NCBI GenBank assembly: GCA_017619275.1
Contig: JAFZSR010000098.1
Location: forward strand, 1-55,705
Reading direction: 5' to 3'
Source of the DNA: Prevotella sp.
GTDB lineage: Bacteria > Bacteroidota > Bacteroidia > Bacteroidales > Bacteroidaceae
DNA length: 55,705 bases
The notes under the pieces are model-generated. The model ran no database searches, was not told the DNA's origin, and saw nothing but the letters and a program-made list of their open reading frames with translations. The position numbers and the translations under genes are program-made. Of the stretch, positions 34,101 through 40,385 are shown piece by piece. Position 1 is the stretch's first letter; each line of letters begins with the position of its first letter.

Positions 34101-35597
34101 GGCGAGGCGGTGGTGCAGGGCCAGGCATCCATCAGCCCTTTGGGCACCGTATATCATTTCGATGGCGACACCGTGATGCTTTCGTCTGGTACTATTTCCT
34201 TCCACCAGTTCCGTGCCCTCGACCGCGATGGCCACGAGGCCCTGCTTAGTGGTGACATTCACCACCGGTATATGAAAAACTTCACTTTCGACCTCCAGGT
34301 CGAGGCCGACAAGATTCTAGCCTATGATTTCCCCCGCCCCGAAGCGGTGGCCAGCATTGGCGGCACCGTGTGGGCCGATGGCACCGCCACCCTGCGTGGG
34401 CGCCCTGGCGAGGTGGTCATCGACTGCGATGTCACTCCTGCTCCCGGCTCTGTGTTCTATTATAACGCCGCCGGACCCGATGCCATCAGTCAGCAGCGGT
34501 TCATCACGTGGGGCGATGAGCTAAGAGCTGAGGGCGCAGAGTCGAGAGACGTTGCATCGGGTGGATCAAAAGCAACGCCCAACGCTCAACCCACCTCCGA
34601 CCTGCGCATGAACCTGCGCATCAACGCCACCCCCGATGCCTACCTGCGCATACTCATGGACCAGCATTCGGGCGATGCCATCAGTCTGGCCGGCGACGGT
34701 GTGCTGCGCGCTGCCTATTATAACAAGGGTGCTTTCCAGCTCTTCGGAACGTATAATGTGGACCGAGGCACCTACGGCATGACCATCCAGAACATCATCA
34801 AGAAGAACTTCACTTTCCAGCCCGGTAGCTCCATCGTCTTCGGTGGCGACCCCTTCCAAGCCGTCCTCAACCTGAAGGCCCTCCACACCGTTAACGGTGT
34901 CACCCTGAGCGACCTCGGACTGGGCAACTCGTTCACCAGCAATACCATCCGCGTGAACTGCCTGATGAACATTGTGGGCACGGCGGGCGAGCCACGCGTG
35001 GAGTTCGACCTGGAGATGCCCACCCTGAACAGCGAGGAGCAGCAGATGATACGCTCCATCATAGCCAGCGAGCAGGAGTTGAACCAGCAGGTGGTCTATC
35101 TGCTGGGCATAGGCCGCTTCTACACGCAGACGGCCAACAACGCCGCTTCGCAGACATACGGGCAAACCGAGCTGGCCATGCAGAGCCTCCTCTCAGGCAC
35201 CGTTTCCTCGCAAATCAACCAGCTGCTGTCGCAGGTCATCCGCAACGACGACTGGAACTTCGGCGCCAACATCTCCACTGGCAACGAGGGCTGGCACAAT
35301 GCCGAATACGAAGGACTCGTCAGCGGACGTATGCTCAACAACCGCCTGCTCGTCAACGGTCAGTTCGGTTATCGCGACAATGCCACCCAGGCCATGCCCT
35401 CGTTCATTGGCGACTTCGACATCCAGTACCTGCTCACGCCCGCTGGAGGCATCTCGCTGAAAGCCTACAACAAAACCAACGACCGCTACTTCACCCACTC
35501 TTCGCTCAATACCCAGGGCATCGGCGTTATCCTCAAAAAAGATTTCAACGGACTTGGCGACCTCTTCTCAAATCGCAAAAGGAGAACGTCGAAATAA
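31149..35597 (+). CDS. tamB: TamB-like translocation and assembly module protein
   Basis: 1482 residues starting with GTG 31149 that overlaps the DUF4835 stop. One N-terminal anchor helix (IINWTLWSLLGLTVVLFTLI), then a very long region of repeating beta-strands as in AsmA/TamB lipid-transfer tubes, and a C-terminal DUF490/TamB domain (about 1050-1440) with PDAYLRILMDQHSGDAISL, YNVDRGTYGMTIQNIIKKNF and GTAGEPRVEFDLEMPTL. Spans the periplasm and helps outer-membrane assembly or lipid transport. Three repeat-derived stretches lie in frame at residues about 368-381, 606-643 and 1123-1147. Confidence 0.93.
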   Translation: MRLLKHIINWTLWSLLGLTVVLFTLIQLAPVQRWLGQRVADAIGSKLGTEVSVGRVDLGFFNRLIIDDVQVLDQRQAPLLSADRLSVKLELWSLISDGRVSISSAQLFGANAVLSRDSANAVPNYQFVLDSLSSGNDDENPSKLQLHIGSLIVRRLSLSYDQLDAPMTPGRLNPQHLRIADLSAHVLLRELTNDSLSVHLRRLSLHEHSGIDLNHLAFTLEANRQHALLTHLALQMPQTALAIDTLQADFQPDSLASSLRYRLCLSPSTLSLADVQSLLPQDVPTDHVFQIDAAPIEGSLSAINVPRLAVSTTDGWFDMLASARITSDECEGKLSRLHVDEHLLTQLRDFWPSMPDALDRVGDVGLTSTLNVQRATMNVQGSGVVSSGAGNLSWQGGYQGGNVPTWNARLSTDSLDLRRIIGSDLLGLVATHLDLRGTGKNISVKGQVPRLDLNGYSYRQLAIDGVYSPSAVEGQLVIDDPHLQADVELGVKPTHLRTTGRISHIAPQALHLSDQWGDAVFSAILDADIGGTSLADVEGTIDLDDFVMVSGDTARYHLDNLHLRSGYDDGHHFLRMNSDFGEALISGQFNLATLPATFKSLLPIERTHPQPLPGGRGAVSSANKSIYSPPYKGGAGGGSAGSARSVNDFTLSLRLSDSRWMQQLLGLPLDLGDGRLDVNARVNEPARQLDIRAQVPAFSFAANDLRDATLSLVSQGDSAHCTLHLTRHTAKGNIQDLTLNAQADGEQLASTINISTPQADHGTFNTITRFYTNDDGKAETHVRVLPSQFIIKNATWELEPCDIVYSDKRLMVDHFTLHHDDEHLIIDGLASTQPADSLLIDLNSFDVAYLLDLVNFRSVKFGGKASGRAYVCQVFDKLRAWADLTVDDFLFQEARMGTLEAFAEWDADEGQVNLEAAVDDGADAQTFVDGYISPRQKEIDLGIRARGTTLAFVHSFTKSFISHIDGQVHGDVRVHGPLKQIDLSGEAVVQGQASISPLGTVYHFDGDTVMLSSGTISFHQFRALDRDGHEALLSGDIHHRYMKNFTFDLQVEADKILAYDFPRPEAVASIGGTVWADGTATLRGRPGEVVIDCDVTPAPGSVFYYNAAGPDAISQQRFITWGDELRAEGAESRDVASGGSKATPNAQPTSDLRMNLRINATPDAYLRILMDQHSGDAISLAGDGVLRAAYYNKGAFQLFGTYNVDRGTYGMTIQNIIKKNFTFQPGSSIVFGGDPFQAVLNLKALHTVNGVTLSDLGLGNSFTSNTIRVNCLMNIVGTAGEPRVEFDLEMPTLNSEEQQMIRSIIASEQELNQQVVYLLGIGRFYTQTANNAASQTYGQTELAMQSLLSGTVSSQINQLLSQVIRNDDWNFGANISTGNEGWHNAEYEGLVSGRMLNNRLLVNGQFGYRDNATQAMPSFIGDFDIQYLLTPAGGISLKAYNKTNDRYFTHSSLNTQGIGVILKKDFNGLGDLFSNRKRRTSK
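32249..32290 (+). repeat. 6 x 7-bp in-frame repeat in tamB
   Basis: TTCAACG, CTGAACG, TTCAACG, TGCAACG, ATGAACG, TTCAAGG: 42 bp, exactly 14 codons, encoding TSTLNVQRATMNVQG. Confidence 0.85.
32963..33076 (+). repeat. 114-bp GC-rich palindromic element in tamB
   Basis: The outer ends GCGGACCC and GGGTCCGC pair. Inside are ACCCCCAGCCCCTCCCTGGA on the left and CCCCTCCCTACAAGGGAGGG followed by GCCGGGGGTGGGTCTGCAGG on the right. The right part matches the element in the ABC-F gene. It encodes RTHPQPLPGGRGAV and YSPPYKGGAGGGSAGSARS. Confidence 0.88.
34517..34591 (+). repeat. GAGCTGAGAG / CAACGCTCAAC repeat in tamB
   Basis: Degenerate words GAGCTAAGAGCTGAGGGCGC and GAGTCGAGAGACGTTGC, then GCAACGCCCAACGCTCAACC after a 16-nt spacer, loosely inverted to each other. 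It encodes ELRAEGAESRDVASGGSKAT, an odd hydrophilic loop between conserved strands. Confidence 0.6.
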
Positions 35598-35658
35598 GGT
35601 CTCATTTATGATGCGAGTTGGCATATACGTGTAACGGCGATATCCTCTCTGTCACTCA

Positions 35659-36531
35659 CTAAAATCGGAATTTTTCGTCGGTCCATTCATCGACAATCAC
35701 ATCGGGCAGAAGAAGCTTACGGTATTGTGAAAGCAGTTGGTGAACAGTGGGCATGAGTTTGCTGAGCTGCTCGCTGTCATTCCTGCTTACACACTCACAG
35801 ATCTCGTAGAACGTCTCTATCAGTTTCTTGGCAGTTGGCGACAGGCAGGTGTGGCTGCGGGCATAGAGGTCGCCCGTGGGGAGTCCCCAGACGAAATGGA
35901 AGCTCATCGAGTCGAAACCAATGAACGATGGCATAACACCAAGGGGCGTGTCAGGTTTCAATATGGTGTGTATCAGCGTATTGCTAGGAGTGGGGTCCAT
36001 GGGCACGGCGGTATAGACGGCCAGCAGGTGAAGGCGCTGGATGGAGTCATAGACGGCCACGTCGACCTTCGTCTTAAACTTCTTCACCTTGCTCTTGTCG
36101 AGCTCGGGCATCACGTCGTAACACTTCAGCAGCACCAGGGCCGTGTCCTGCTTGTCATAGGTGAGGGCAATGGGTCCCTGCCCCTCGGCGTTTGACCTGA
36201 CCATGAACAAGTGGTCGTGCTCAGGATAGAGATCTATCATCTCGAATCTTTTCTCGTTGTATTCATTCCTGACCTTTGTCCTGATTTTAAACGTTTTATC
36301 GGTAGTTGTGGCAGGCAACTGGGGCTCATAATAGTCCGTGTGCCACCGCTTGCCCTCTAGGTATCCCTCGTAGCGGAAGGTCTCAATCATGTCTTTGATG
36401 TACTCCGCGCCGTTGCGGTATTTCAGCGTGGTGGCTGTTTCCAGACGGTTGGTCATCTTGCTCACATTTGTTTGAGCTACGGCGTGGCTGGCAATGAGCG
36501 CCAACACGATAATGGCAAAACTCCTGTTCAT
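35659..36531 (-). CDS. Secreted protein of unknown function
   Basis: 290 residues from ATG 36531, chosen for the signal peptide MNRSFAIIVLALIASHAVAQ; the frame extends 24 codons upstream without one. The mature protein is mixed alpha/beta with TLKYRNGAEYIKDMIETFRY, FEMIDLYPEHDHLFMVRSNA, LVLLKCYDVMPELDKSKVKK and FHFVWGLPTGDLYARSHTCL, and a C-terminal helical part. The family is not recognised. No lipobox. Own promoter at 36601-36608. Convergent with tamB, 61 nt between stops. Confidence 0.78.
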   Translation of the reverse strand: MNRSFAIIVLALIASHAVAQTNVSKMTNRLETATTLKYRNGAEYIKDMIETFRYEGYLEGKRWHTDYYEPQLPATTTDKTFKIRTKVRNEYNEKRFEMIDLYPEHDHLFMVRSNAEGQGPIALTYDKQDTALVLLKCYDVMPELDKSKVKKFKTKVDVAVYDSIQRLHLLAVYTAVPMDPTPSNTLIHTILKPDTPLGVMPSFIGFDSMSFHFVWGLPTGDLYARSHTCLSPTAKKLIETFYEICECVSRNDSEQLSKLMPTVHQLLSQYRKLLLPDVIVDEWTDEKFRF

Positions 36532-36600
36532 AGACTTGTTGATTGTATGAATGATTCGGTAATTATGTCGCAAATTAGTCATTTGTCCGATGGTTGCTGG

Positions 36601-36608
36601 CAAAGGTA
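36601..36608 (-). promoter_or_regulatory. Promoter -7 box of the secreted protein gene
   Basis: Minus-strand TACCTTTG in GCTCATTTATTCGTACCTTT, a member of the shared promoter family; leader about 65 nt. Confidence 0.65.
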
Positions 36609-36735
36609 CGAATAAATGAGCAGAAAACCAAAAGAATAATGCATAATGCGCAAATATTTTCAGTCATTCGTCGCTTTTCGGCCGATTCCGCAATAATCAA
36701 GGAAAAAACACACGGAAACAGCTGCGAAAAATCTC

Positions 36736-36819
36736 GTACGAGATTTTTTAAAAAGTCGTTACCATTTTTCAAAAAGTCGTTACCAAAATTTTGAAAAGCG
36801 TTACCGTTTTTTTGAAGGG
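36736..36819. repeat. 4 x 21-bp phased repeat upstream of rsmG
   Basis: Units start at 36736, 36757, 36778 and 36799, each 21 bp. The first (GTACGAGATTTTTTAAAAAG) matches the array at 24496; the next three begin CGTTACC. Each keeps a T-run/A-run core, though the third and fourth are degenerate. The gap 36532-36912 otherwise contains only promoters. Confidence 0.8.
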
Positions 36820-36875
36820 TGCCATCTGCCTCAACAAATATTGCCATTTTGTTTGGCGAAATAAAAAAAAATACT

Positions 36876-36883
36876 TATTTTTG
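36876..36883 (+). promoter_or_regulatory. rsmG promoter -7 box
   Basis: TATTTTTG (TAnnTTTG), about 30 nt before ATG 36913. Confidence 0.6.
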
Positions 36884-36912
36884 CACCACGACAATATCGC
36901 TTGTTTATTCGT

Positions 36913-37533
36913 ATGAAACTGATTGAGAAATACTTTCCGGAATTGAGCGACGGGCAGCTTGAGCAGTTGGCTGCTCTTGACACGCTCTACCATGAGTGGA
37001 ACGAGAAGATCAACGTCATCTCGCGTCGCGACATCGACAACCTCTACGAGCACCATGTGCTGCACTCGATGGCCATTGCCAAGCTGCTGCATTTCAAGCC
37101 CGGCACCCATATCCTGGACTTCGGCACCGGTGGCGGTTTCCCCGGCGTGCCGCTGGCCATCTTGTTCCCCGAATGCCAATTCACCCTCATCGATGGCACG
37201 GGAAAGAAAATCCGTGTAGCCACTGAGGTGAACCAAGCCATTGGACTACAGAACTGTACGCCCGTGTGGCGTCGCGGCGAAGAAGAGAAGGGCAAGTACG
37301 ACTTTGTGGTGAGCCGCGCCGTGATGCCCTTGCCCGACTTGGCTCGGATAGTGAAAAAGAATATCGCACATGAGCAACGCAACGCCCTGCCCAATGGCAT
37401 CATCTGCCTAAAGGGCGGCGACCTGCAGGAAGAGATTCGCCCCTTCAAAAACATTGTTCAGACCACCGAACTCTCCACCTGGTTCACCGAGGAATGGTTC
37501 AAGCAGAAATATTGTATTTACTTGCCAATGTGA
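36913..37533 (+). CDS. rsmG: 16S rRNA m7G527 methyltransferase
   Basis: 206 residues from ATG 36913; the frame opens at TTG 36901 but MKLIEKYFPELS is the natural start. SAM-binding motif ILDFGTGGGFPGVPLAI at about 73-89, then LIDGTGKKIRVA and FVVSRAVMPLPDL, as in GidB/RsmG. Methylates G527 of 16S rRNA. The hydrolase gene begins 4 nt after its stop, so the two are co-transcribed. Confidence 0.97.
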   Translation: MKLIEKYFPELSDGQLEQLAALDTLYHEWNEKINVISRRDIDNLYEHHVLHSMAIAKLLHFKPGTHILDFGTGGGFPGVPLAILFPECQFTLIDGTGKKIRVATEVNQAIGLQNCTPVWRRGEEEKGKYDFVVSRAVMPLPDLARIVKKNIAHEQRNALPNGIICLKGGDLQEEIRPFKNIVQTTELSTWFTEEWFKQKYCIYLPM

Positions 37534-37537
37534 TAGG

Positions 37538-38185
37538 ATGAAGATAAAGACTTTCCAATGCAACCCGCTGCAGGAGAACTGCTTTGTGGTGAGCGACGAT
37601 GACAGCCGGGAGGCCGTGGTGATTGACTGCGGCGCCTTCTTCGAGGATGAACGACGGGCCATCGCGGCCTACATCAACGACAATGGGCTTACGCTTCGCC
37701 ATGTGCTCTGCACGCATGCCCACTTCGACCATATCTTCGGCCTCGACACGCTCTGTCAAGAGTTCAACGTAAAACCAAGGCTGCATGTCGCCGACGAGTT
37801 TCTGTATCTGGGTATGGATCGACAGGTGGCGAGCTTTCTTGGCTCCGGCTACTACAGGACGATGCCACCGTTGGGCGAGCCCTTGAAAGATAAGGAGCTG
37901 ATAGCCTTTGGTGGGCAGCAGCTCGAGGTGCTCCACACGCCGGGCCATTCGCCAGGCAGTGTGTTGTTCTACAGCGAGGAAGCAAAGGTGCTCTTCGCAG
38001 GCGACACGCTCTTCCGCATGAGTGTGGGGCGCACCGACCTGGAAGGCGGCTCATGGCAGCAGCTGATGCAGAGTCTCAGTAGGGTGGTGGCCCAGTTGCC
38101 CGACGATGTGACTGTCTACACAGGTCACGGACCCGCCACCACCATTGGCGACGAGAAAAGAATGAATCCGTATTTTAGTTTTTGA
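37538..38185 (+). CDS. Metallo-beta-lactamase fold hydrolase, glyoxalase II-like
   Basis: 215 residues from ATG 37538, 4 nt after rsmG. Metal ligands: THAHFDH (HxHxDH), HTPGHSPGSV, FAGDTLF and the final YTGHGPATTIGDE. This is the compact glyoxalase II-like group (YcbL-type), probably a thioester hydrolase in the cytoplasm. Substrate not determinable. The upstream frame (from 37454) overlaps rsmG and is not used. Confidence 0.94.
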   Translation: MKIKTFQCNPLQENCFVVSDDDSREAVVIDCGAFFEDERRAIAAYINDNGLTLRHVLCTHAHFDHIFGLDTLCQEFNVKPRLHVADEFLYLGMDRQVASFLGSGYYRTMPPLGEPLKDKELIAFGGQQLEVLHTPGHSPGSVLFYSEEAKVLFAGDTLFRMSVGRTDLEGGSWQQLMQSLSRVVAQLPDDVTVYTGHGPATTIGDEKRMNPYFSF

Positions 38186-38188
38186 ATG

Positions 38189-38212
38189 ACGAATTGGGAA
38201 TTCGGAATTCGT
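38189..38212. repeat. GAATTCG-type imperfect palindrome
   Basis: ACGAATTGGGAATTCGGAAT followed by TCGT: 7-bp words around GAATTC with pairing ends ACGAATT / AATTCGT. It lies just after the hydrolase stop and before the MgtC-like gene. Confidence 0.6.
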
Positions 38213-38227
38213 AATTAGCAACAAGTT

Positions 38228-38662
38228 ATGACTGGAGATTATATATTGAGCATTGTGGTGGCCGCACTATTGGGTGGCGCCATTGGCCTGGAGCGTGAGT
38301 ATCGGTCGAAAGAGGCTGGTTTTCGCACTCACTTCTTGGTGGGATTGGGCAGCGGACTGCTGATGGTGTTGTCGATGCATGGCTTCGACGACTTTATGGG
38401 TATTCAAGGCATTCAGCGCGACCCCAGCCGCATGGCGGCGCAGGTCATCAGCGGCATGGGCTTCATCGGCGCTGGCTGCATCATCTTCCAGAAAAACGCC
38501 GTGAAAGGACTTACCACGGCGGCGGGACTTTGGGTGACATCGGCTATCGGCATGACGGCAGGGGCTGGCATGTACCTCCTCGCCTTGGTGGCCACCGCCC
38601 TCGTACTGCTGTGTCTGGAAGGCTCCGACTTCATCCATCACAAGATTTTCCACGAGGAGTGA
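38228..38662 (+). CDS. MgtC/SapB family membrane protein
   Basis: 144 residues. Family motifs GGAIGLEREYRSKEAGFRTH, ISGMGFIGAGCIIF and KGLTTAAGLWVTSAIGMTAG, with four or five transmembrane helices. MgtC-type proteins modulate Mg2+ homeostasis or ATP synthase; here the exact role is unknown. It lacks the C-terminal ACT-like domain of larger MgtC proteins. Its stop TGA is the first part of a 7-bp repeat arm (38660-38694). Confidence 0.93.
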   Translation: MTGDYILSIVVAALLGGAIGLEREYRSKEAGFRTHFLVGLGSGLLMVLSMHGFDDFMGIQGIQRDPSRMAAQVISGMGFIGAGCIIFQKNAVKGLTTAAGLWVTSAIGMTAGAGMYLLALVATALVLLCLEGSDFIHHKIFHEE

Positions 38663-38774
38663 GTGGTGAGAGGTGAGTGGTGAGTGGTGAGAGGAATGCG
38701 GTTAACCCAGTAAGAACAAGGGTAATAAGGAAACGCAAGATGCATTCTCTCACCCCTCACCTCTCACCTCTCAA
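38660..38774. repeat. Inverted 7-bp repeat arms spanning the whole convergent gap
   Basis: Left arm GTGAGTG, GTGAGAG, GTGAGTG, GTGAGTG, GTGAGAG (38660-38694); right arm CTCTCAC, CCCTCAC, CTCTCAC, CTCTCAA (38746-38773). The inner ends AATGC / GCATT also pair. The TGA stop of the MgtC-like gene (38660-38662) and the minus-strand stop of the next gene (38771-38773) are both made by the arms. Confidence 0.88.
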
Positions 38775-39361
38775 ACTATAACAAAGCGTAGCGACTCGTA
38801 GAACTGCACTGCCAACACATAGAGCAGCAGCAGGGGAGCAGCGGCGGCGATGCCGTTGCAAAGGGCTTGGCACACGTCGACGACCGATTGGAAATGTCGC
38901 GACACCAAGCCGTAGGTCACCGACAGCACGATGATGCCAAAGGCCACGATGGGCACTAAGGCGCGGCTGAAGGCCGAGGGCCATAGGTGACCTGTAGCCG
39001 AGAGCAGCACGGCATGTGAAGGCAGCGCGAGCAAAGCCACCACACCTACATACACCAGCAGGATGACGGCCAGTAGCAGAATGGCCTGACGCTGACGGAA
39101 TCCCACGGGACGGTGTAGTACGCCGGCAATGCCACTTTCGCGCATGCAGCCATAGGCCGCCGACAACAGCAACAACCAAATGAGCAAAGGCTTCTGAAGC
39201 ATGTCAACAAAGCCGCCCAGGAAGTAGCGGATGCCCTCCGACGAGAGCAATGACCGAGTGCCCTCGCCTCCCGAAGTGGCCGACAGCAACCACGAAGCCA
39301 GCAACAGCACCACCCAGGCCACCACCAGTGCCAACAACACGTATGACAACAGCTTCTTCAT
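38771..39361 (-). CDS. Integral membrane protein of unknown function
   Basis: 196 residues with about five hydrophobic helices: LLSYVLLALVVAWVVLLLAS, PLLIWLLLLSAAYGC, AILLLAVILLVYVGVVALLA, ALVPIVAFGIIVLSVTYGLV and AAAPLLLLYVLAVQF. The pattern SLLSSEGIRYFLGGFVDML resembles part of AbgT-type transporters, but it is far too short to be one. It is a small inner-membrane protein, possibly transport related. Its stop lies inside the neighbouring repeat. Confidence 0.78.
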   Translation of the reverse strand: MKKLLSYVLLALVVAWVVLLLASWLLSATSGGEGTRSLLSSEGIRYFLGGFVDMLQKPLLIWLLLLSAAYGCMRESGIAGVLHRPVGFRQRQAILLLAVILLVYVGVVALLALPSHAVLLSATGHLWPSAFSRALVPIVAFGIIVLSVTYGLVSRHFQSVVDVCQALCNGIAAAAPLLLLYVLAVQFYESLRFVIV

Positions 39362-39412
39362 GCCAGATTTCTGTTAGTTATAAGTAATAATGAAAAGTTG
39401 GTAGGAAATAAA

Positions 39413-39604
39413 CGGCCTGAAAGGCCAACAAGCTATTAGCCCAGGGCAACGCCCTGGGTATGCTGGGGGCAACAGGCACGCCCTGAAAGGGCAAAAGCAT
39501 TTGATAATGAAAGGCTTTTGCCCTTACAGGGCGAAGATTTCCCTCCCCATCTATACCCAGGGCGCTGCCCTGGGCTATTAGCTTATTGCCCCTTCGGGGC
39601 GCGT
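39413..39604. repeat. 190-bp nested palindromic element (CCCAGGGC type)
   Basis: Several hairpins in a row: GGCCTGAAAGGCC, CCCAGGGCAACGCCCTGGG (39440-39458), GCCCTGAAAGGGC, CCCAGGGCGCTGCCCTGGG (39556-39574) and GCCCCTTCGGGGC (39588-39600). In addition, 39430-39461 and 39552-39583 are near-perfect inverted copies of each other, and the inner GCCCTGAAAGGGCAAAAGC pairs with GCTTTTGCCCTTACAGGGC. It occupies most of the gap 39362-39659. Confidence 0.9.
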
Positions 39605-39659
39605 TGTCGATTGTCATTTCGTACCAACTAATGATTTAATCGTAACAAAAAGAACCCGT

Positions 39660-40376
39660 TTATTCCTCGTCGGCCTCCAGGTTGTCGATATCGAGGATGT
39701 GCAGTTCGAGCGCGCGCACCACCAAACGAGTGGCGTTGACGCTGCGGCCGTCGGGGAACAGCTTCTGCACCAGTTCGTTCTGACGCTTCTCCAGGCTCTT
39801 CACACCAAAGGGCATGCCACGCAGCTGTGTGATCTGGTCCTTGGTGTAGCCCAGTGCGAGATGTCGCAGGAACCGCTCGTCGTATTCGTCAATCTCGTAG
39901 TTCACCATGGCTTCCTGCTTGGCCAGCTCCGAGCCTACGCTGTGCTTGAAGCGCTCCACAATCTTCTTCAGGATAGGTTCGTTGAACACCAGCTGCTTAC
40001 CCGACATCACGGCGAGCACGTCGCCGCGCGTGAGCAGTTCGCCCGTTTTCAGGATGATGCCGTCGGCACCGGCGTCGAGCACGTCGACCCACAGCTTTTC
40101 GTTCAGGATCTCGCCTGTGAAAATCAGCACGCGCACCTGCGGATACATCTCTTTGGTCTGTCGGCACAGCTCCACGCCCACGGTGGTGGAGCCGCCCAGT
40201 CCCAGGTCGAGCAGCACCAGGTCGGGCAGCTGCTGCTTCAGTAGTCGCCAATAGGTGGCTTCGCTGTCGGCGGTGCCAATGACTTCCGCTTCGGGTATGT
40301 CGTTGCGGATGATGCCTTGCGTGCCTTTCAGTTCCAGGGGCACGTCTTCCACGATGATAACCTTGAATTTCTCCAT
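39660..40376 (-). CDS. Response regulator with HTH output domain
   Basis: 238 residues. Receiver domain 1-130: acidic pocket Glu10-Asp11, phospho-acceptor Asp57 in VLLDLGL, Thr87 and Lys110. The C-terminal part (about 165-225) looks like a LuxR-type helix-turn-helix (RFLRHLALGYTKDQITQLRG, GVKSLEKRQNELVQKLF). It starts 9 nt after the sensor kinase, so the two form a two-component system. DNA target unknown; the position after kdgK-eda suggests control of uronate or carbohydrate genes, as inference. Confidence 0.93.
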   Translation of the reverse strand: MEKFKVIIVEDVPLELKGTQGIIRNDIPEAEVIGTADSEATYWRLLKQQLPDLVLLDLGLGGSTTVGVELCRQTKEMYPQVRVLIFTGEILNEKLWVDVLDAGADGIILKTGELLTRGDVLAVMSGKQLVFNEPILKKIVERFKHSVGSELAKQEAMVNYEIDEYDERFLRHLALGYTKDQITQLRGMPFGVKSLEKRQNELVQKLFPDGRSVNATRLVVRALELHILDIDNLEADEE

Positions 40377-40385
40377 CTTGTTTAT

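Noticed and set aside
33105-34265. 386-residue minus-strand frame inside tamB
   Set aside because: Shadow frame; tamB continues through it with conserved strands.
38771-39361. AbgT family transporter
   Set aside because: Only a loose resemblance in one segment and less than half the length of the family.
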